Assembly (NCBI GenBank): GCA_963682055.1
Contig: OY821747.1
Coordinates: forward strand, 12,698,258-12,762,257
Length of the DNA stretch: 64,000 bases
Reading direction: 5' to 3'
Source: Primula veris
Taxonomy: Eukaryota; Streptophyta; Magnoliopsida; Ericales; Primulaceae
Shown: positions 1-12,850 of the stretch, piece after piece
How the letters are laid out: each line of letters opens with the position of its first letter
How positions within the stretch are numbered: position 1 is the first letter of the stretch
Made by a program: the position numbers and the translations under genes
The notes under the pieces: generated by a model
Databases searched by the model: none
What the model saw: only the letters and a program-made list of their open reading frames with translations
Told to the model about the DNA's origin: nothing

Positions 1-852
1 AGTGATGTTGTGTAGTGCAGTTGCTAACTGGGTGATTTTGTGTAGATGAGTACCCATTTTGAGTTTTGGTTGAGTTTGTGTTGGTGAGTACCCATTATGG
101 GTGATTTGTATAGTTGAGTTTCTTAAGTTGGGCAATCTTGTGTAATATTATTAGCTTCTCAAAAGGTAGTAATAAAAACCTACAACTAAAGTGATATTAT
201 TAGTATCTTTATTTATTTCTTTTGGCTCTGTATATTTTTTTCCTTTCTTTGACTCGGTGGCGGAATCAGGATCTATGAATATGTGATGGGTTGAGTTCCG
301 TTTTGGCTATCGTTTTGTTATTCATGCGGGGTGCTGAAAGGCTGAAAGAAGTGATTTTTAAACTCTGTTGTACGAGCTGTTAAGTTTTTTTGGTACTACT
401 CTCGGTTTTAGGAAATGGGTATTGTACTCTACATGAGTCACCTGATTAGATTGTTTATGAACTTTTGGGTTGTTTTGGATCCGTTTTGGATCAGAGTGAA
501 GTGCGGAGAATGTGCCCATTTTGGATGGCTTTCTGTGGATCGGTACCTAATTGGGTTGAATTTGTGTAGATGAGTACCCACTATGGGTGATTTTTTTCTA
601 TAGTTGAGTTTCTCAAGTTAGATGATTTTGTGTAGATCTGTAACCATTTTGGTTGATTTTTAGGTGATTTTCTGTAGATCGGTAATTTATATGTTAGAAC
701 AAAGTACTTTGGTACTCAAGAAATTAACAACCAGTAGTGTGGTGTACCTACCAAATATAATTTTTCCGGTAAACTTAAGATAATGATATCTGTTTTTCTT
801 TTGGCTGTTTTAAACTAGAAAGGCTAGATAATGGAATTATGATCGTTTGTAG
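1..852 (+). other. Intron or 5' flank of the prolyl 4-hydroxylase gene, with a dispersed short repeat
   Basis: No exon is recognisable before 853. The stretch repeats a loose motif around TGTAGATGAGTACCCA followed by TGGGTGATTT near 39-60, 86-110, 564-590 and 631-660, so part of it looks like decayed tandem repeats. The membrane-anchor exon expected for this gene is not here and probably lies upstream of the window. Confidence 0.5.
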
Positions 853-3800
853 GGTTGATGAAGATGATGATGATGGGAGTAGAGATCAGTGGTCTGAAGT
901 CATCTCTTGGGAGCCTAGAGCTGTTGTTTATCATAATTTCTTGGTTTGTGTCTTAGTACTCTCTTATACTTTTAATATCTCCTTTTGCTACTAAAAAATA
1001 TTATCTTTGTAGACGAATGAAAGGTTCTTTAACTTCTTACGTCTATGAACAGAGAGGAACTGGGAGTAGGCTGAAAAGGGCTATAACTCCCCGCACGTTG
1101 AGGGAGGAACATTTGATTTTAGAATGTGCTTTACTGATAGTATGCTGTTATAGCCATTTAACCCCACATAATAAGAACAGAAGTATCCACACGAAGTTCA
1201 CCCCCTGGGATTAACAAATCCTGGTTCCATCACTAACTCCTATTTTCCTGAGTTTTCCTACTTTCAGTCAAGTAAGAAAAATCGAGATGAAAAGAGCAAA
1301 GTTATTGTTGTATAATATTTTGACCCCGCTAGATATGGAACAAGTGTTTTATAACATCACACTCAGTCTCAAATTTAGTTGGGAAATAGTATGAGAATGT
1401 AGATTCATTACATTGGATGTGTATATTAAAAGATGACAACAAAAAATTTAAGATTTACCGGATCTACATCCACATAAACTTTGGATAGGTTTGTGGGTTG
1501 AAACATTGCGAGCAAGATAAATTTTCACTTACAAAGCATGATGACTGGTGCCAAAAATTGCATAGACTATGAATATTATAATATCTTAAATTATGTCAAT
1601 AAAATTATTTCCCATGTACCTATATTGCTGGTTTTAAGAAGAAGGGTAAGATAAGTTTAGCTTTGTGAAATGGTATTTTGTACGTGCATACAATCTTGTA
1701 CACATAATTTTGGCGAAAACACCAGAATACAAGGGCATTGTTGCTAGAGTTCTTGGTTCTCAAAGATATTTTACCACCAAGGTGTTATCATAAGATCTGA
1801 TACTCATTATTTTCCGAGTTGCAGTCTAAAGATGAATGTGAATACCTAATCAGTCTTGCTAAACCTCACATGAAGAAGTCGACAGTCGTAGACAGTGAAA
1901 CTGGAAAAAGCAAAGATAGTAGGTATGTATCTAATTTTTATTCTTATGTTATTTCATGTGCAATTGCAAACCAGAGCTTATTATCCTTCTCCGATCCTTG
2001 TTTAAACAATCAAATATTTTTGCTTTCCATAAAGATTTTCTCTTCGGTTGTAAATGCAGAGTGCGTACGAGTTCTGGTACATTTCTAAGCAGGGGTCGAG
2101 ATAAAACTATCCGGGCCATTGAAAAAAGAATAGCCGATTTCTCCTTTATCCCAGTAGGTATGTGTCTTGGTCTTATACTCTATAAATTGCTGGAAGGTCT
2201 AGTTTTTTTTTGAAGTTAAGTTTAGCATTAAAAGAAAAGGAAACAAAGACAGAAGCACCGAGACTAATCACTAGTCTGATTTGAATCTCTAATATAACCC
2301 TTCACCTATTACAAGATATAAGAATGCACAGAGGGAATTTCACAATAAGTATCCTTATCACAATTAGCATATAAAGCAACAGCATCAGGTATGCCAAATA
2401 TATGACAATCGATGTACAGAAGATAAGTTCAAGTCTGAATAGTTAAAAGATAAACAGGCTAAGGTCTACACATCATCTCAACTACAAGTTTATGGAAGAA
2501 CTAAAGGAAGTTATGTAAAATGTGGGCCTTTTGTGTACAAATAGTAACTTGACTTGAGGAAATACTGGTGCAAAAGCTTTATAGATGATCCTCTGATCAA
2601 TAATCCAGTAGTTAGGCTTGGGCTATTTTAGGCCATTTCAGAGCTTCTAAAATCAGCAAGTATCAAAATTTCTTTGGCCATGCTGGAAGGTCTAGTTGCA
2701 GGCAAATCCAGCTGAATTTCTTCATATTGTGGCGTTCAAACCAGAGTCACAAAAATTACTTTAACAATGAAGGCAGTGAGTCTAAAAATGAAAAAATAGT
2801 TGAACTTGTGTTTTTAAGCTTAATTATTACAGGTACACTAAAATTTTCCATTTGTTTGATTGTGTACACCATCGGTACGCTAACCTAACATTTTGTTTTG
2901 CTTTTGTACACTGGATAGAAAGTTAATGATAGGATGGAACCAAAATAAAAAATATCTCACACCGGTGTATAAAGCCGACATTTAAAGATAGATTTGTGTG
3001 AAAAATAGTTGTTTTCTGTAACTAATTAGTGCACTAACTTATAAATTTTATTAATCTGGTTCACTAATTGACAAAATACAACGTTGGTATACTAATTAGA
3101 AATTTTGGAAGGTTATTGTACAAAAGTCGAAATAAAGGGGAAAGGTTAGTGTACAAAATTGTAATTAACCCTTTCTACATAGAAATATGACCTGCGGGAA
3201 TGGTGTCTTTAGCAGCACTACAGATGATAAGAACAGTAGAATTTTGTGGTGAAGACAGCTTGGTGCATCACATAGATAATATAGAAGCCTGCGCAATAAT
3301 TTATATCTTGTACTTTTATATAGTCTAAATCCCACCTTCATTTCCTGCACTTGAATGTTACGATTGAAGTTCTTTTTACTTATTTACTTTGAACATCTGC
3401 ATGTATCTACTATAGATGCTTACTTGAGCTAATTTTTTTATTCATAGAACATGGTGAAGGGCTACAAATTCTCCACTATGAAGTTGGCCAAAAGTATGAA
3501 CCTCATTATGACTACTTTCTCGACGAGTTTAACACAGAGAACGGGGGTCAACGAATTGCCACTGTTCTAATGTACCTGTATGTAATTTCTCTTTTACCAC
3601 TCAGAACAATAAGGAGAAATCATTTTTGTTTGGATCATCTTAATTATTATTATTTTTGTTCAGCTCGGATGTTGAAGAAGGTGGTGAGACGGTATTTCCG
3701 GCAGCTAAAGGAAATACTAGTTCAGTCCCTTGGTGGAACGAGCTTTCTGAATGTGGAAAAGGGGGGCTTTCTGTTAAGCCAAAGATGGGAGATGCTTTGC

Positions 3801-4460
3801 TTTTCTGGAGTATGAACCCTGATGCAACTTTGGATTCTTCAAGCTTGCATGGTCAGTTGTCTCTTAATCAACCAATATTGTATCGATAAATCTACCCTAA
3901 AGTATGTGCAGTATGGAATTATAGATCATGTTATTTGATTCATACTATGTTCTTCAGAGGAAGTTGGTCTCACCATCAAGGACATAAGATTTAACTGGTT
4001 GGGTAGGTCAGTTGGTGTTTGGTTTGTGTGTGTGTGTGTGAGTGAGTGGGGGGTATATTCTAAGGCTAATGTAAAAAAATTGGATTGGAACAATTTGGAC
4101 TGTAAAACAATTGGCATCTGTTTTTCTTTCCGTCACTAAAACCTTCACATCTGATCATCCCGTGATTGTGCTATTGCATGATAATGTTGACATCCTTTTA
4201 ATTTACAATTTCTCAATTCTCTGCCACATTTAGATGTTTAAAGGTCCTACTTTTCCTAGTTCGAAACAGAAAAACCACGTTAAGTTTATAACAACATAGC
4301 AACCGCATCTTAGAATCGCCTGTTGGCCTATTGGCAAAAATCTATCACACCAGACTATGACCATGTCATTTATTTTTTATCCTTAGGTGGCTGCCCTGTT
4401 ATAAAAGGGAACAAGTGGTCCTCTACAAAGTGGATGCGTGTCAGTGAGTACAAGGCGTAA
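853..4460 (+). CDS. Prolyl 4-hydroxylase (P4H5-like), 5' partial, six visible exons
   Basis: This is the catalytic part of an ER/Golgi type II membrane 2-oxoglutarate/Fe(II) dioxygenase that hydroxylates proline in cell-wall glycoproteins such as extensins and arabinogalactan proteins. Exons, joined in frame by GT-AG introns: 853-943, 1825-1922, 2060-2157, 3448-3577, 3664-3851 and 4387-4460, ending in TAA. The translation runs through SWEPRAVVYHNFL, KDECEYLISLAKPHM, HGEGLQILHYE and EPHYDYFLDEF. The iron ligands are H and D of PHYD plus the distal H of SSLHGGCP; the 2-oxoglutarate lysine is in CPVIKGNKW. It closely matches remembered Arabidopsis P4H5-class proteins. Exon 853-943 starts with one base of a split codon, so at least one upstream exon with the transmembrane anchor is missing from the window. 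No lesion was seen. Confidence 0.93.
2810..3175. mobile_element. Probable decayed terminal-repeat insertion inside a prolyl 4-hydroxylase intron
   Basis: Within intron 2158-3447, the motif GTACACTAA with TTAATTA near 2820-2850 recurs in inverted form at 3150-3173 (GTGTACAAAATTGTAATTAA). Variants of 'cactaa' and 'actaatt' lie between. The arrangement suggests an old short DNA transposon, but no clean target duplication was found. Confidence 0.35.
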
Positions 4461-5639
4461 CTACGAATGCAGAGGTAATGTTGTATGCCGAGACAATATT
4501 TGTTATTTTGAACTAGCTGTTCATATTTTGATGTTCATTAATCGTGATAGTGTATGTGAATATGTAACCTTGGGATGCAGTCCGATTTGAACTTAGTTCT
4601 CTTGGTTCTTTGACATGCCATACACCTAGATTGATTTGCAGCTGCGAAACCAATCTGATGCTTTTTATTGAGGATTGGAATACTTGTTTCCTTTTTTTCC
4701 AAAAAATATTAGGATCAAATGACATTTGCAATTTTTGTAGCTACCCTACAATTATTTTCTTTCTTTGGGTTTGCATATGTGTAATTTGAACAAATCTCTC
4801 TTCGTCTGGTTCTCTCATCAGTTTGAAACTTTGAAGGTTGTTTTGTATTTGTGGATACTCTGTCAAGTGGTATAATCGTCATAGAAATACCAAGTGTGAT
4901 TCCATAGTGCTCTCCTAGTTAAGTGCTCGATACTGCTTATAGTTTTTGTTCTCTCAACATATCAAATTCAAGAAAGATGTAGAAACTTTGGCGCCTTCTG
5001 CAGGAGAATTGGCATGATATAAGTTCGGTCTGCTATTTTATCCTTCTTTGGTTAATTCGAGAATGCGCCCACTTGTACTGATGAATCTCTTGTTTCCTTT
5101 GTTGCCAGGTATTTCCCTTGCTGTATACCATTGTTCTCTAGAGTAGCAGATCATAAACAAATCCTTGGCATTTCATACAGTCATAACTCGAGGCAATCTC
5201 TTCTCTGATGTCGTTAATTTTGGTTTACAGTTTTTTTGCGGCTAACGATTATTGTTTAATTATGTATCTGAACGAAACAAGGAACCTTCGAAAATTTATA
5301 TGTAGAGAAACATTTTTTTTTTTTTAAATTTGTTTATGTATCCTGTACATCTCCCAATTGAGTTTTCTATCATGAACTACTAAAACTTCAATTTAGTACA
5401 TTTAGCTGGTATTTTGTTTTGAATTTTGTACAATATTGTCGTTTGGGTTTCAAAATTTTCGAGGTAAACGTTTGTTCAGGGGCATTTATATCATTAATAT
5501 TGTATTACGATCAACTTTAGTTGTTGGATGTTGTTAGAATTATTTAAATTATTTAAGTTTATACTTGAATATACACACATAAATACTAATAAGCGAGGAG
5601 GCAAAAGTGATGTGTGGGCGGAAGAGGCTGAGTGCTCTA
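4461..5639. other. 3' UTR and intergenic DNA
   Basis: This holds the downstream part of the prolyl 4-hydroxylase transcript and AT-rich spacer. No further coding exon was recognised. Confidence 0.5.
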
Positions 5640-5947
5640 TCTATGCTATTATAATAACCCAATCCAACATTTTGTGAGACTGTCAAATTTTACCACTTTT
5701 TTCTAAAAATACCCTTACATTTTTTTTATTAATTACCACAATACCATATTCTCATAAAAAATAGAGAAAAAGTAATAACTAATAACATTTTTTATCTATA
5801 TTTAAGCTCTCAAAATTCTTTTGAGTCTTCTCATCTTATACTCTTATTTTTTTTTATTCTTCAAATATTTGTATTATAACTACACTTATTTTTTAAATTT
5901 TATTGCATTACGCGTCTCACACGCAAAGCGTGGGACACGATTACTAG
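5640..5947 (+). mobile_element. Short non-autonomous Helitron-like element
   Basis: The segment begins TCTATGCTATTAT directly after an A and ends CTAG directly before a T. This fits the Helitron rule of 5'-TC, 3'-CTRR and insertion between A and T. A hairpin, CACGC-aaa-GCGTG (5920-5932, extendable with GTC/GAC), sits 12 bases before the end, as expected for a Helitron terminator. No protein is encoded. The 3' end is convincing; the 5' end was chosen by resemblance to common plant Helitron starts. Confidence 0.65.
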
Positions 5948-5962
5948 TGTTGTGTATGCAAT

Positions 5963-6299
5963 TAGGGCTGGGCAAAAAACCGGAAAAACCGAACCGAACC
6001 AATAACCGAACCGAAAAAAACGAAAAAGACCGAAACCGAAAAACCGAAAAATTTTAGGATCGATTTCGTTTTTCAGTAAAAACGAACCGAAAAAGACCGA
6101 AACCGAAAAAAACCGAAAAACACCGAAAAATAAAAAATAAACGAAAAATAACCGAAAAAAACCGAAACTTGACCGAAAAAACCGGTCTGGTTTGGTCCAA
6201 AAAATAAAAAAACCGAAACCGAAAAAAACCGAACCGAAAAATATGCTCGGTTTCGGTTTCGTTTTTGCCAAAAACCGAACCGGACCGGACCCAACCCTA
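5963..6299. mobile_element. hAT-like MITE, 337 bp, rich in CCGAA
   Basis: The element starts TAGGGCTGGGCAAAAA and ends CCCAACCCTA. It is flanked by an exact 8-bp duplication, TATGCAAT (5955-5962 and 6300-6307). The inside is almost entirely A-rich CCGAA/AACCG repeats, inverted at the right end (CGGTTTCGG). An 8-bp duplication and TAGGG ends are hAT hallmarks. No transposase is present. The long frames on both strands are by-products of the simple repeat. Confidence 0.85.
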
Positions 6300-6309
6300 T
6301 ATGCAATGA

Positions 6310-6312
<3 letters not shown>

Positions 6313-6367
<55 letters not shown>
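6313..6367. repeat. (TG)n microsatellite
   Basis: An uninterrupted TG dinucleotide run of about 27 units lies just right of the MITE and is probably length-polymorphic. Confidence 0.97.
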
Positions 6368-6370
<3 letters not shown>

Positions 6371-7268
6371 AAATTATTTTCCCTACTCCAAGTTCCAACC
6401 ATTTACGTAATAAAATAAGGTCATATCAATGTTAAACTACATATCTGAATCTGCATAAGATAGCACTTCCTGTACTCGACCACCAGATCCCTACCACCTA
6501 TATAACACCCGAAATAAGATAGGTAAAGTCTATTCTGTCACACACGTTGAGAGTGCACCCTCTTTATAGGTACAAGGTGTTTGGCCGAAATATGAAATGA
6601 TATGATTCTTTCTATATGGTAAACAGGTTTAAGTAATGCACGTACGGTTACCAGATCATAATGTTCTGCAGTTTGTGCTTCAAAATCAAACGAGAGAAAC
6701 ATTGTTGAGAGAAGATGTTTGATACAGTGAAGGCGTAGCACTGTAATGTGCCTCGAAGAGATTAAACTGGTCACAATGTGTATTTTGGCTATTCTGGTTC
6801 AGGTTTTTATTGATTTATCAGTTTTCATGAGCTGATTTAATGATTTATGCTGATCTTGTGGCAAACAGCAAAAATAAAGGACTCTCCAAGAGCTTCAGAA
6901 AAGCAGCACAACGAATCATAAATTTTCAGGCAATGTTATCTGAACAGATCATACTGATTTGTGTCAAAAACAGGCAAATACGAAGTCAACCCGTGCTTTC
7001 TATTTTTATTTTTGTTGATGGAGGAAAACAATGAAACTATCCAAATTTGTGGTATGATCTGTACGAAGAGATTTATTTTAAAACTCTTACCAGCTTTTCA
7101 TCTTGACAAATAACATTTCACAGACCCACACTAAATCATAGGTTGATCATATTTTTGTTAAAAGATAAAACAAAATAAATAACACTAGAGCACCAGTAGT
7201 GTTTACATTGTAAGAGACCATTGTCAATCATTTCGGGAAGCTAATACTCGTATGATGATCATTTAAAG
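6368..7268. other. Intergenic spacer downstream of the receptor-like kinase
   Basis: AT-rich DNA without a recognisable exon. It probably includes the 3' UTR of the minus-strand kinase gene. Confidence 0.5.
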
Positions 7269-10259
7269 TCACTTATCAATATATCCCTTTAGATTATCCA
7301 CGTCAATGCTCGTTTCGAAACACCTCATACTTGAGCTCTGAAAGTTCATACTATCCTCCATTTCTAAATGAAATTTTTGTAATCTCACATTGTGTATGTT
7401 CCCAAAGCTGTGAGACTTGTCGTATTTAGCTGTTTTATGATCAGCCGACTTTCGAGATTTTCCCACTGATTTCCAAAATCCTTTTGAGTGCTGTTTTTGG
7501 ATAATGTTATCCTTTATGTGTAGGCCTGATTCAAGTTCTTTCCATACTTCAGACATTTTTGGTCTTTGTTTAGGCACTTTGGCCACGCATTTTAGGGCGA
7601 GTTCTCCCATTTTTAGCATGATTTCCATGTTGCAAGGCTCGAGTAGAAGATTAGCATCCAATATTTCCTCAATCATGCCTCGCTCCAAGCTAGGCCTTGC
7701 CTGCATTTCAATAAACCGCATCCTTTTTGTTTACTTGTGTATTTCAAGAGTGGTTCCAACTTACAAATAACTCATTATTAAAATTTTATTTTCTCTATTT
7801 TATTTTCTTCTTCTTTTGAAGTCATAAGATGTTTTGCTTACAGTACCCAGTGTAGTCTTCTGAACAACTCAAAATTCTTCTTTGGCACGATAGGGAAAAA
7901 TACTTCAGAAACTGCCTTAAAAAACTAAAGGGGCAAACCCAGTGCCTTAAAAAAACTGCTGATGTTTATTTCCTATGTTGTGAAAGGTGAATTAAAACAA
8001 GTACTTCAGCAAACTTTGATTTATTCTCCCATGAAATTTGTGGTAACCGGGATAACCAATTTGGGTAAATACTCGTTAATAGTGTTTTATTCTAAAGGAA
8101 CATGTGAATCGTATTCGCAACATCTTTATCGCCAAGCAACTTGCCTAAAAAAATATTTTATTCTAAAGTTTTTTCATTAATCACTTGTAGAAAATCTCTA
8201 CGGAATCCAACATTGCAGACAAACGAATCACAAATTGAGGTTATTTACCTTCAAAATGCTCAAGTGAAAAATTGTTTTAAGCAAGTAATAAACGCTAAGC
8301 TGGGGGTGAGCCAATGGATATACAACACCAAAAGTCGAAAGAAGATAACAAATACTAGTTTAAAATAGCTCACCCAGTCTATGATGTGGTTTTTAGGCTG
8401 GCCGTTAGACGAATGTACAGCTGGCCGAGCAGCAATGAGTTGTAGAAGGATGACACCGAAGCTATAAACATCGCTAAATGGCGATAAATGGAAACTGGAA
8501 CAATACGCAGGGTCTAAATACCCTGGTGTTCCTTTGATCATGCTACTAACATGGGAGTTGTCTCCGATAGGACCTGCTTTCACTAACCCAAAATCCGAAA
8601 CTTTGGCCTGAAAGTCTTCTCCTATGAGAATATTACTCGGTTTTATGTCGCGATGGATAATTCCCGGTTGGATACTTTCGTGTAAATAAGATATGCCTGT
8701 TCTAATTCAGAGTCAGATAAAGGTTTTTTTTTTTTTTTTACTGATAAAATGGAATAAAGAGGTTGAAGCTACCTTTAGCTGCTCCAATGGCAATGTCGAC
8801 TCTCTGTCTCCATGTTAAGGTTCTTCCTCCCTTTCCTGCTCAAGTTATAATCGGCAAACCATTTAGCATTCGCAGTTAACACTTAAATTACTGCTTCGGC
8901 CAAAAACAGTCTTTGTCGAGAAGCGGTTTTAGAGGGTGAAGAAAATGTTTGGAATCACCTTTGAGATGCAATTTTAAGCATACATGTTTATTGTACTGTG
9001 GTGGTGAGTTGACATATTGTGCTGACAGTAATTGAATGGTAAAAACTTTAGTGTGCAAACAGAAGAAAATGCAATAAAAAGGGGAGACTGATGTTACTAG
9101 TTGTTAGCATCCTTACAAACAATACAACTAGAAAGAGTTCAGATTTGTAACAAAAAGAAGCAAATTCGCAACTTGCGAATAATATTAAATTCACCTTAAA
9201 GATAGCAAACGATTTCAAAACAAGGAATTAAGAACTTACTCATAATGTAGTCGAGTAGTGTACCATTTGGAATATATTCATAAACCAGTACCTTTTCTCC
9301 TTTGTGCCCTATTTATAAAATAATCGGAACAAATTATCAAGGGCACAAAACTGTTTCTGCAAAAGGAGGCATACAGTAATGGCTGGAAATGAAATAATCT
9401 CTATATAAAGTTATGTTTGATAATTTCAGTTTGGGGAAACATCAACACACCTGGTTCGTCGCAAAATCCAACCAAGGTCAAAAGGTTTTCGTGACGGGCT
9501 TTAGAAAGTAGCATGACCTCTGAGCAAGAAAACCAGAAGCCAGTCAGGTTTTTCATTATATATATTTGCAAATTTTTATTAGTAAACTGGGAAATTACCG
9601 TTTCGAAATTCTTCTGTGTTTGTGTAGGATGAGTTATGTGCCTTTTTTATGGCAAGTGTTTCTTTCCCACTAAAGGTTCCTTTGTAAACGTTGCCAAATG
9701 CGCCTGATCCGACCTTACAAGCTTCACTAAAGTTATCGGTGGCCATTAACAGATCTTCCAATGGGAAATGCCTCAAGTTCATTTTCTCAGCATCGAGTTT
9801 TCCTATATAGATAAAGTACCAAAAATTGTTAGTTTGCTGTGGTGACAAGAGAACAATGATGTTGAACATGGTTAATTTTCGGAAAACAATCAGTGTCCGG
9901 ATTGTTAAAGCGATTTTCTAGAAAACATCTGATAGCAGGAAGTTTGTCTTGCGCAATGAAATAAATTACAATATTTCTGTTAACGCCTTGTAATACAGTA
10001 ATAATCCGCCTCAATATTATTATTTTATTTTCGACTAACCTTTTCCATGGCCTTGATGCCTGCAATATCTCCATATCTTAAACTTCTTGACAACAAGAAT
10101 CAGAACAATCACAAGACTAAAAATTATTACGCCAACAATAACTCCGATTCTTAAGCTCGGGTTCTGAAAGCTAAAACCCGAACTTTGAGCTTTTAATGGT
10201 TTAAACTGTAATGGTACCGAAGCTTCTGCTGTTTGTGTTGCCGAATCTAATCTTTCCAT
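7269..10259 (-). CDS. Receptor-like protein kinase (RLK/Pelle) with short N-terminus, seven exons
   Basis: This is a single-pass membrane Ser/Thr kinase. Exons in transcript order: 10259-10040, 9802-9599, 9519-9451, 9308-9240, 8835-8773, 8696-8374 and 7700-7269. Together they give 459 codons, with all junctions in frame at GT-AG sites. Residues about 35-60 form a hydrophobic segment followed by basic KKFKIWR. The kinase starts near residue 85 with GSGAFGNVYKG, then AIKKA, HRDIKPSN (an RD kinase), DFG and GTPGYLDPAY. The activation loop and C-lobe are complete. The C-terminal tail of about 110 residues is low-similarity. The ATG at 10259 follows an in-frame TAA, and only about 35 residues precede the membrane segment, with no obvious signal peptide. 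Either the receptor truly lacks an ectodomain, or an upstream exon splices to the AG just before the ATG. No disabling change was seen. Confidence 0.88.
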
Positions 10260-11250
10260 TAGTGACTTATGAAATAATTACCATTCTCTCTTACCACTCA
10301 TGAACTCATTCCACAATAGAGAGAAAAAGGAAATAAAATTTTAGGATGTTGAATTGGCAAGTGTCAACTCACTAATGATTCAAAATTTAATCTGCCGGCC
10401 TTACATGAGTACATATTTATAATAGTTCGGCCAAAAATACAAATGCAATTTTTTTGAAAATTAAACGATTATCAAATTAGTATAATTTGACAGTATTATC
10501 AAACTTGCACAAGTGAAGGGGAATGGACTAAGCTACAAGTTCGATAAATTGTACAATTGCAAAATGAAATGAAAATGACAACCACTACACTTTATACTAA
10601 ACTCACTTACACTAGAAATATTACGGAAGGGGACTACAGTCAATACTTTTCGGAATAGAAGTTTTAAACTTAACGAAATTACTACCGATATCTTGCCTTG
10701 TTATCAGGATCAAGAAAATAAGCATTTTCTCGGTTTACGAAAACCGTAGTTGATTTTGATTTATCTTCAAACTTATTATTAATATAAAAATTGCTTTCTA
10801 TAAACTATAAAGTTGTCTTACTTATTTGGATTTCTCCCTTGTGCAGGAATAAAATTCAAACTAACCAAAAATGTAACATTAGAGATCACCATGAGAATAG
10901 AAGCCTTGTCCTTTTTGTAGACCATCACCATTTTCTAATAAAACTTTTGTTTCTAAGGTTTATATTAATTAGTCAATATATAGTGGGTATTTGGAAGAAA
11001 GTTTAATTTTGTCGATGGTATTTTGCTTGTCCAGTATGATGAAGTAGTCCACATTAGTGACAACTAATAAAATTCCATAAAATTTTCAACATTAAAAGGG
11101 TAAATAACTCTAGAAATCCAAATAGAACTATAGGGATTAGGTGAAAAAAAATTCGACCATTTTCTATTTGTCGCATATACCTGTTTGGTCTCCTTGGACG
11201 GCATATGAGCCAAATAATTATATTACTGTTATATTTTTTTTAATCTAAGA
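10260..11250. other. Upstream flank of the receptor-like kinase
   Basis: AT-rich DNA presumed to hold the kinase promoter and 5' UTR. I saw no ectodomain exon and no clear repeat. Confidence 0.45.
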
Positions 11251-12368
11251 CTCTGTTTGTTTTGTAGTAAAATATTTACAGAGGAAAAATATTTTTCGGG
11301 TAAAGTTTTATGGTGCAAACTTTTGTTTGCATTTTATTTACGGGTGTTTGGTGCGTCAAAGGTTTCTCATGGGAATTCTATTGAAATTCAAAAACCTATT
11401 AGTTATTTAAATTAGACAAATTCGATGCATAAATAAATAAACATTGTTCATACTTTAAACAATATTTTAAGATGAAAAACATCAAAAATTAACTAAAAGT
11501 CACAAAAATGAACTAAAAGTCACAAAAATGAATAAGTTCGTGAAAGTTTAAAAACATTAGTGATTAAAATCACAATTATTTTGACGGGAAAAAAGCTAAA
11601 AGTTCGTCTACTTTTCTGAAAGGAACTTCGTCAACATGTATAGGAAACTTAACCTAAACACATATTTTATTTCATATACATCACTTATAATAACTTATAA
11701 TTTTTCAACATATAAACTCATAAAATTATAATTATAGAAGATATTATTGACTTTTTTAGCTTTTTCATATTTTCTTGGGTTTTTTTAGATTTTTCGGAAT
11801 TTTTTGTTTTATTTTTTCCATTTTTTTTGTTATTTTTTAGATTTTTTCCTATTTATTTATATTTTTATTGATTAATTAGATTTTAGCCTTTTCATATTTT
11901 CTTGGGTTTTTTTAGATTTTTCGGAATTTTTTTGTTATTTTTTTAGATTTTTTCCTATTTATTTATATTTTTATTGGTTAATTAAATTTTAGCTTTTTTA
12001 AATTTTCTTGGGTTTTTTAGATTTTTCGGAATTTTTTATTTATTTTTTTTCCATTTTTGTTATTTTTTAGAATTTTTCGTGTTTTTTTTTTATTGGTTAG
12101 TAGATAGAATTGGACTAATTATTAAATAATTTTGAAAGAATAGACCTATAATTAATAATAGTTATAATACTAGTATTAGAAAGAATATAGAGAGAGTCTC
12201 CGTAAACCGTTTACAACTTTATTTGCGGGGTAATCGTTTTCCCCAATTTTACTGGATATGTGGGAAAAGTTTTCCTAAAAAAATATTTTACGTTAAACCA
12301 ATCACTCGAAAAATCTATTTTACCCGTAAATGTTTGTTTATTCCCATTTTACAATAAAACAAACAGAG
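11251..12368. mobile_element. Terminal-inverted-repeat element, about 1.1 kb
   Basis: The left end, CTCTGTTTGTTTTGTAGTAA, is mirrored at the right end (TTACAATAAAACAAACAGAG, 12349-12368). Further inverted similarity continues inward in segments rich in TTTTACCCG and GTAAA. There is no transposase. No exact target duplication was seen, so the superfamily is open. Confidence 0.7.
11757..12107. repeat. Three tandem copies of a T-rich unit of about 120 bp
   Basis: Each copy contains TTTTCTTGGGTTTTTTAGA, then TTTTTCGGAATTTTTT, then TTTATATTTTTATTG followed by GTTAATTA or a close variant. The copies lie inside the TIR element and have small indels. Confidence 0.85.
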
Positions 12369-12850
12369 CGTAAATGAAAAGAGTATGTGACAAGAAATTT
12401 GTTGTGGTTTTATTATTTTTACCAATGAGATTCGTCAAACGTATCATTAACAATTAATTATAAAGGTACGGTTCTCATGACTATATATATAATCTCTCAA
12501 ATAAGACACAATGACTAATTTTATTTAATTAAATTACGCAACATGGGGTGTTAATTGGCTCCCTTGAACATTAAATGATCCGCTCCTCTAAGCGCGAGTC
12601 ATATCAATATAAAAAGTAGAAAATCACATTTAAATATTATTTTACGTAATCTATGTAGATAACGAGGTCTTATCAATTATAATTATGGGTCATACTACTC
12701 TATTTAATCGTATTAGAGGATAAGTGAGTTGGTACTCCATCCCATACATTAACAACCAAATATAATTGTGAGTCATACTAGTCTATTTACTATTAGAAAA
12801 TTCAGATTTTTTTCTCTCTCACCCACTTAATCGCTCTAGTAAGCAGTAAC
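12369..12850. other. AT-rich spacer
   Basis: No gene. It contains one arm (12713-12733) of an inverted pair whose partner is at 15394-15412. Confidence 0.5.

Noticed and set aside
1017..1214. 65-codon frame between prolyl 4-hydroxylase exons
   Set aside because: It lies in an intron bounded by a good donor at 944 and acceptor at 1824, and it breaks no conserved junction.
5900..6410. Several overlapping frames of 70-123 codons on both strands
   Set aside because: They are translations of the CCGAA-rich MITE and the (TG)n tract, giving Phe/Arg or Cys/Val low complexity.
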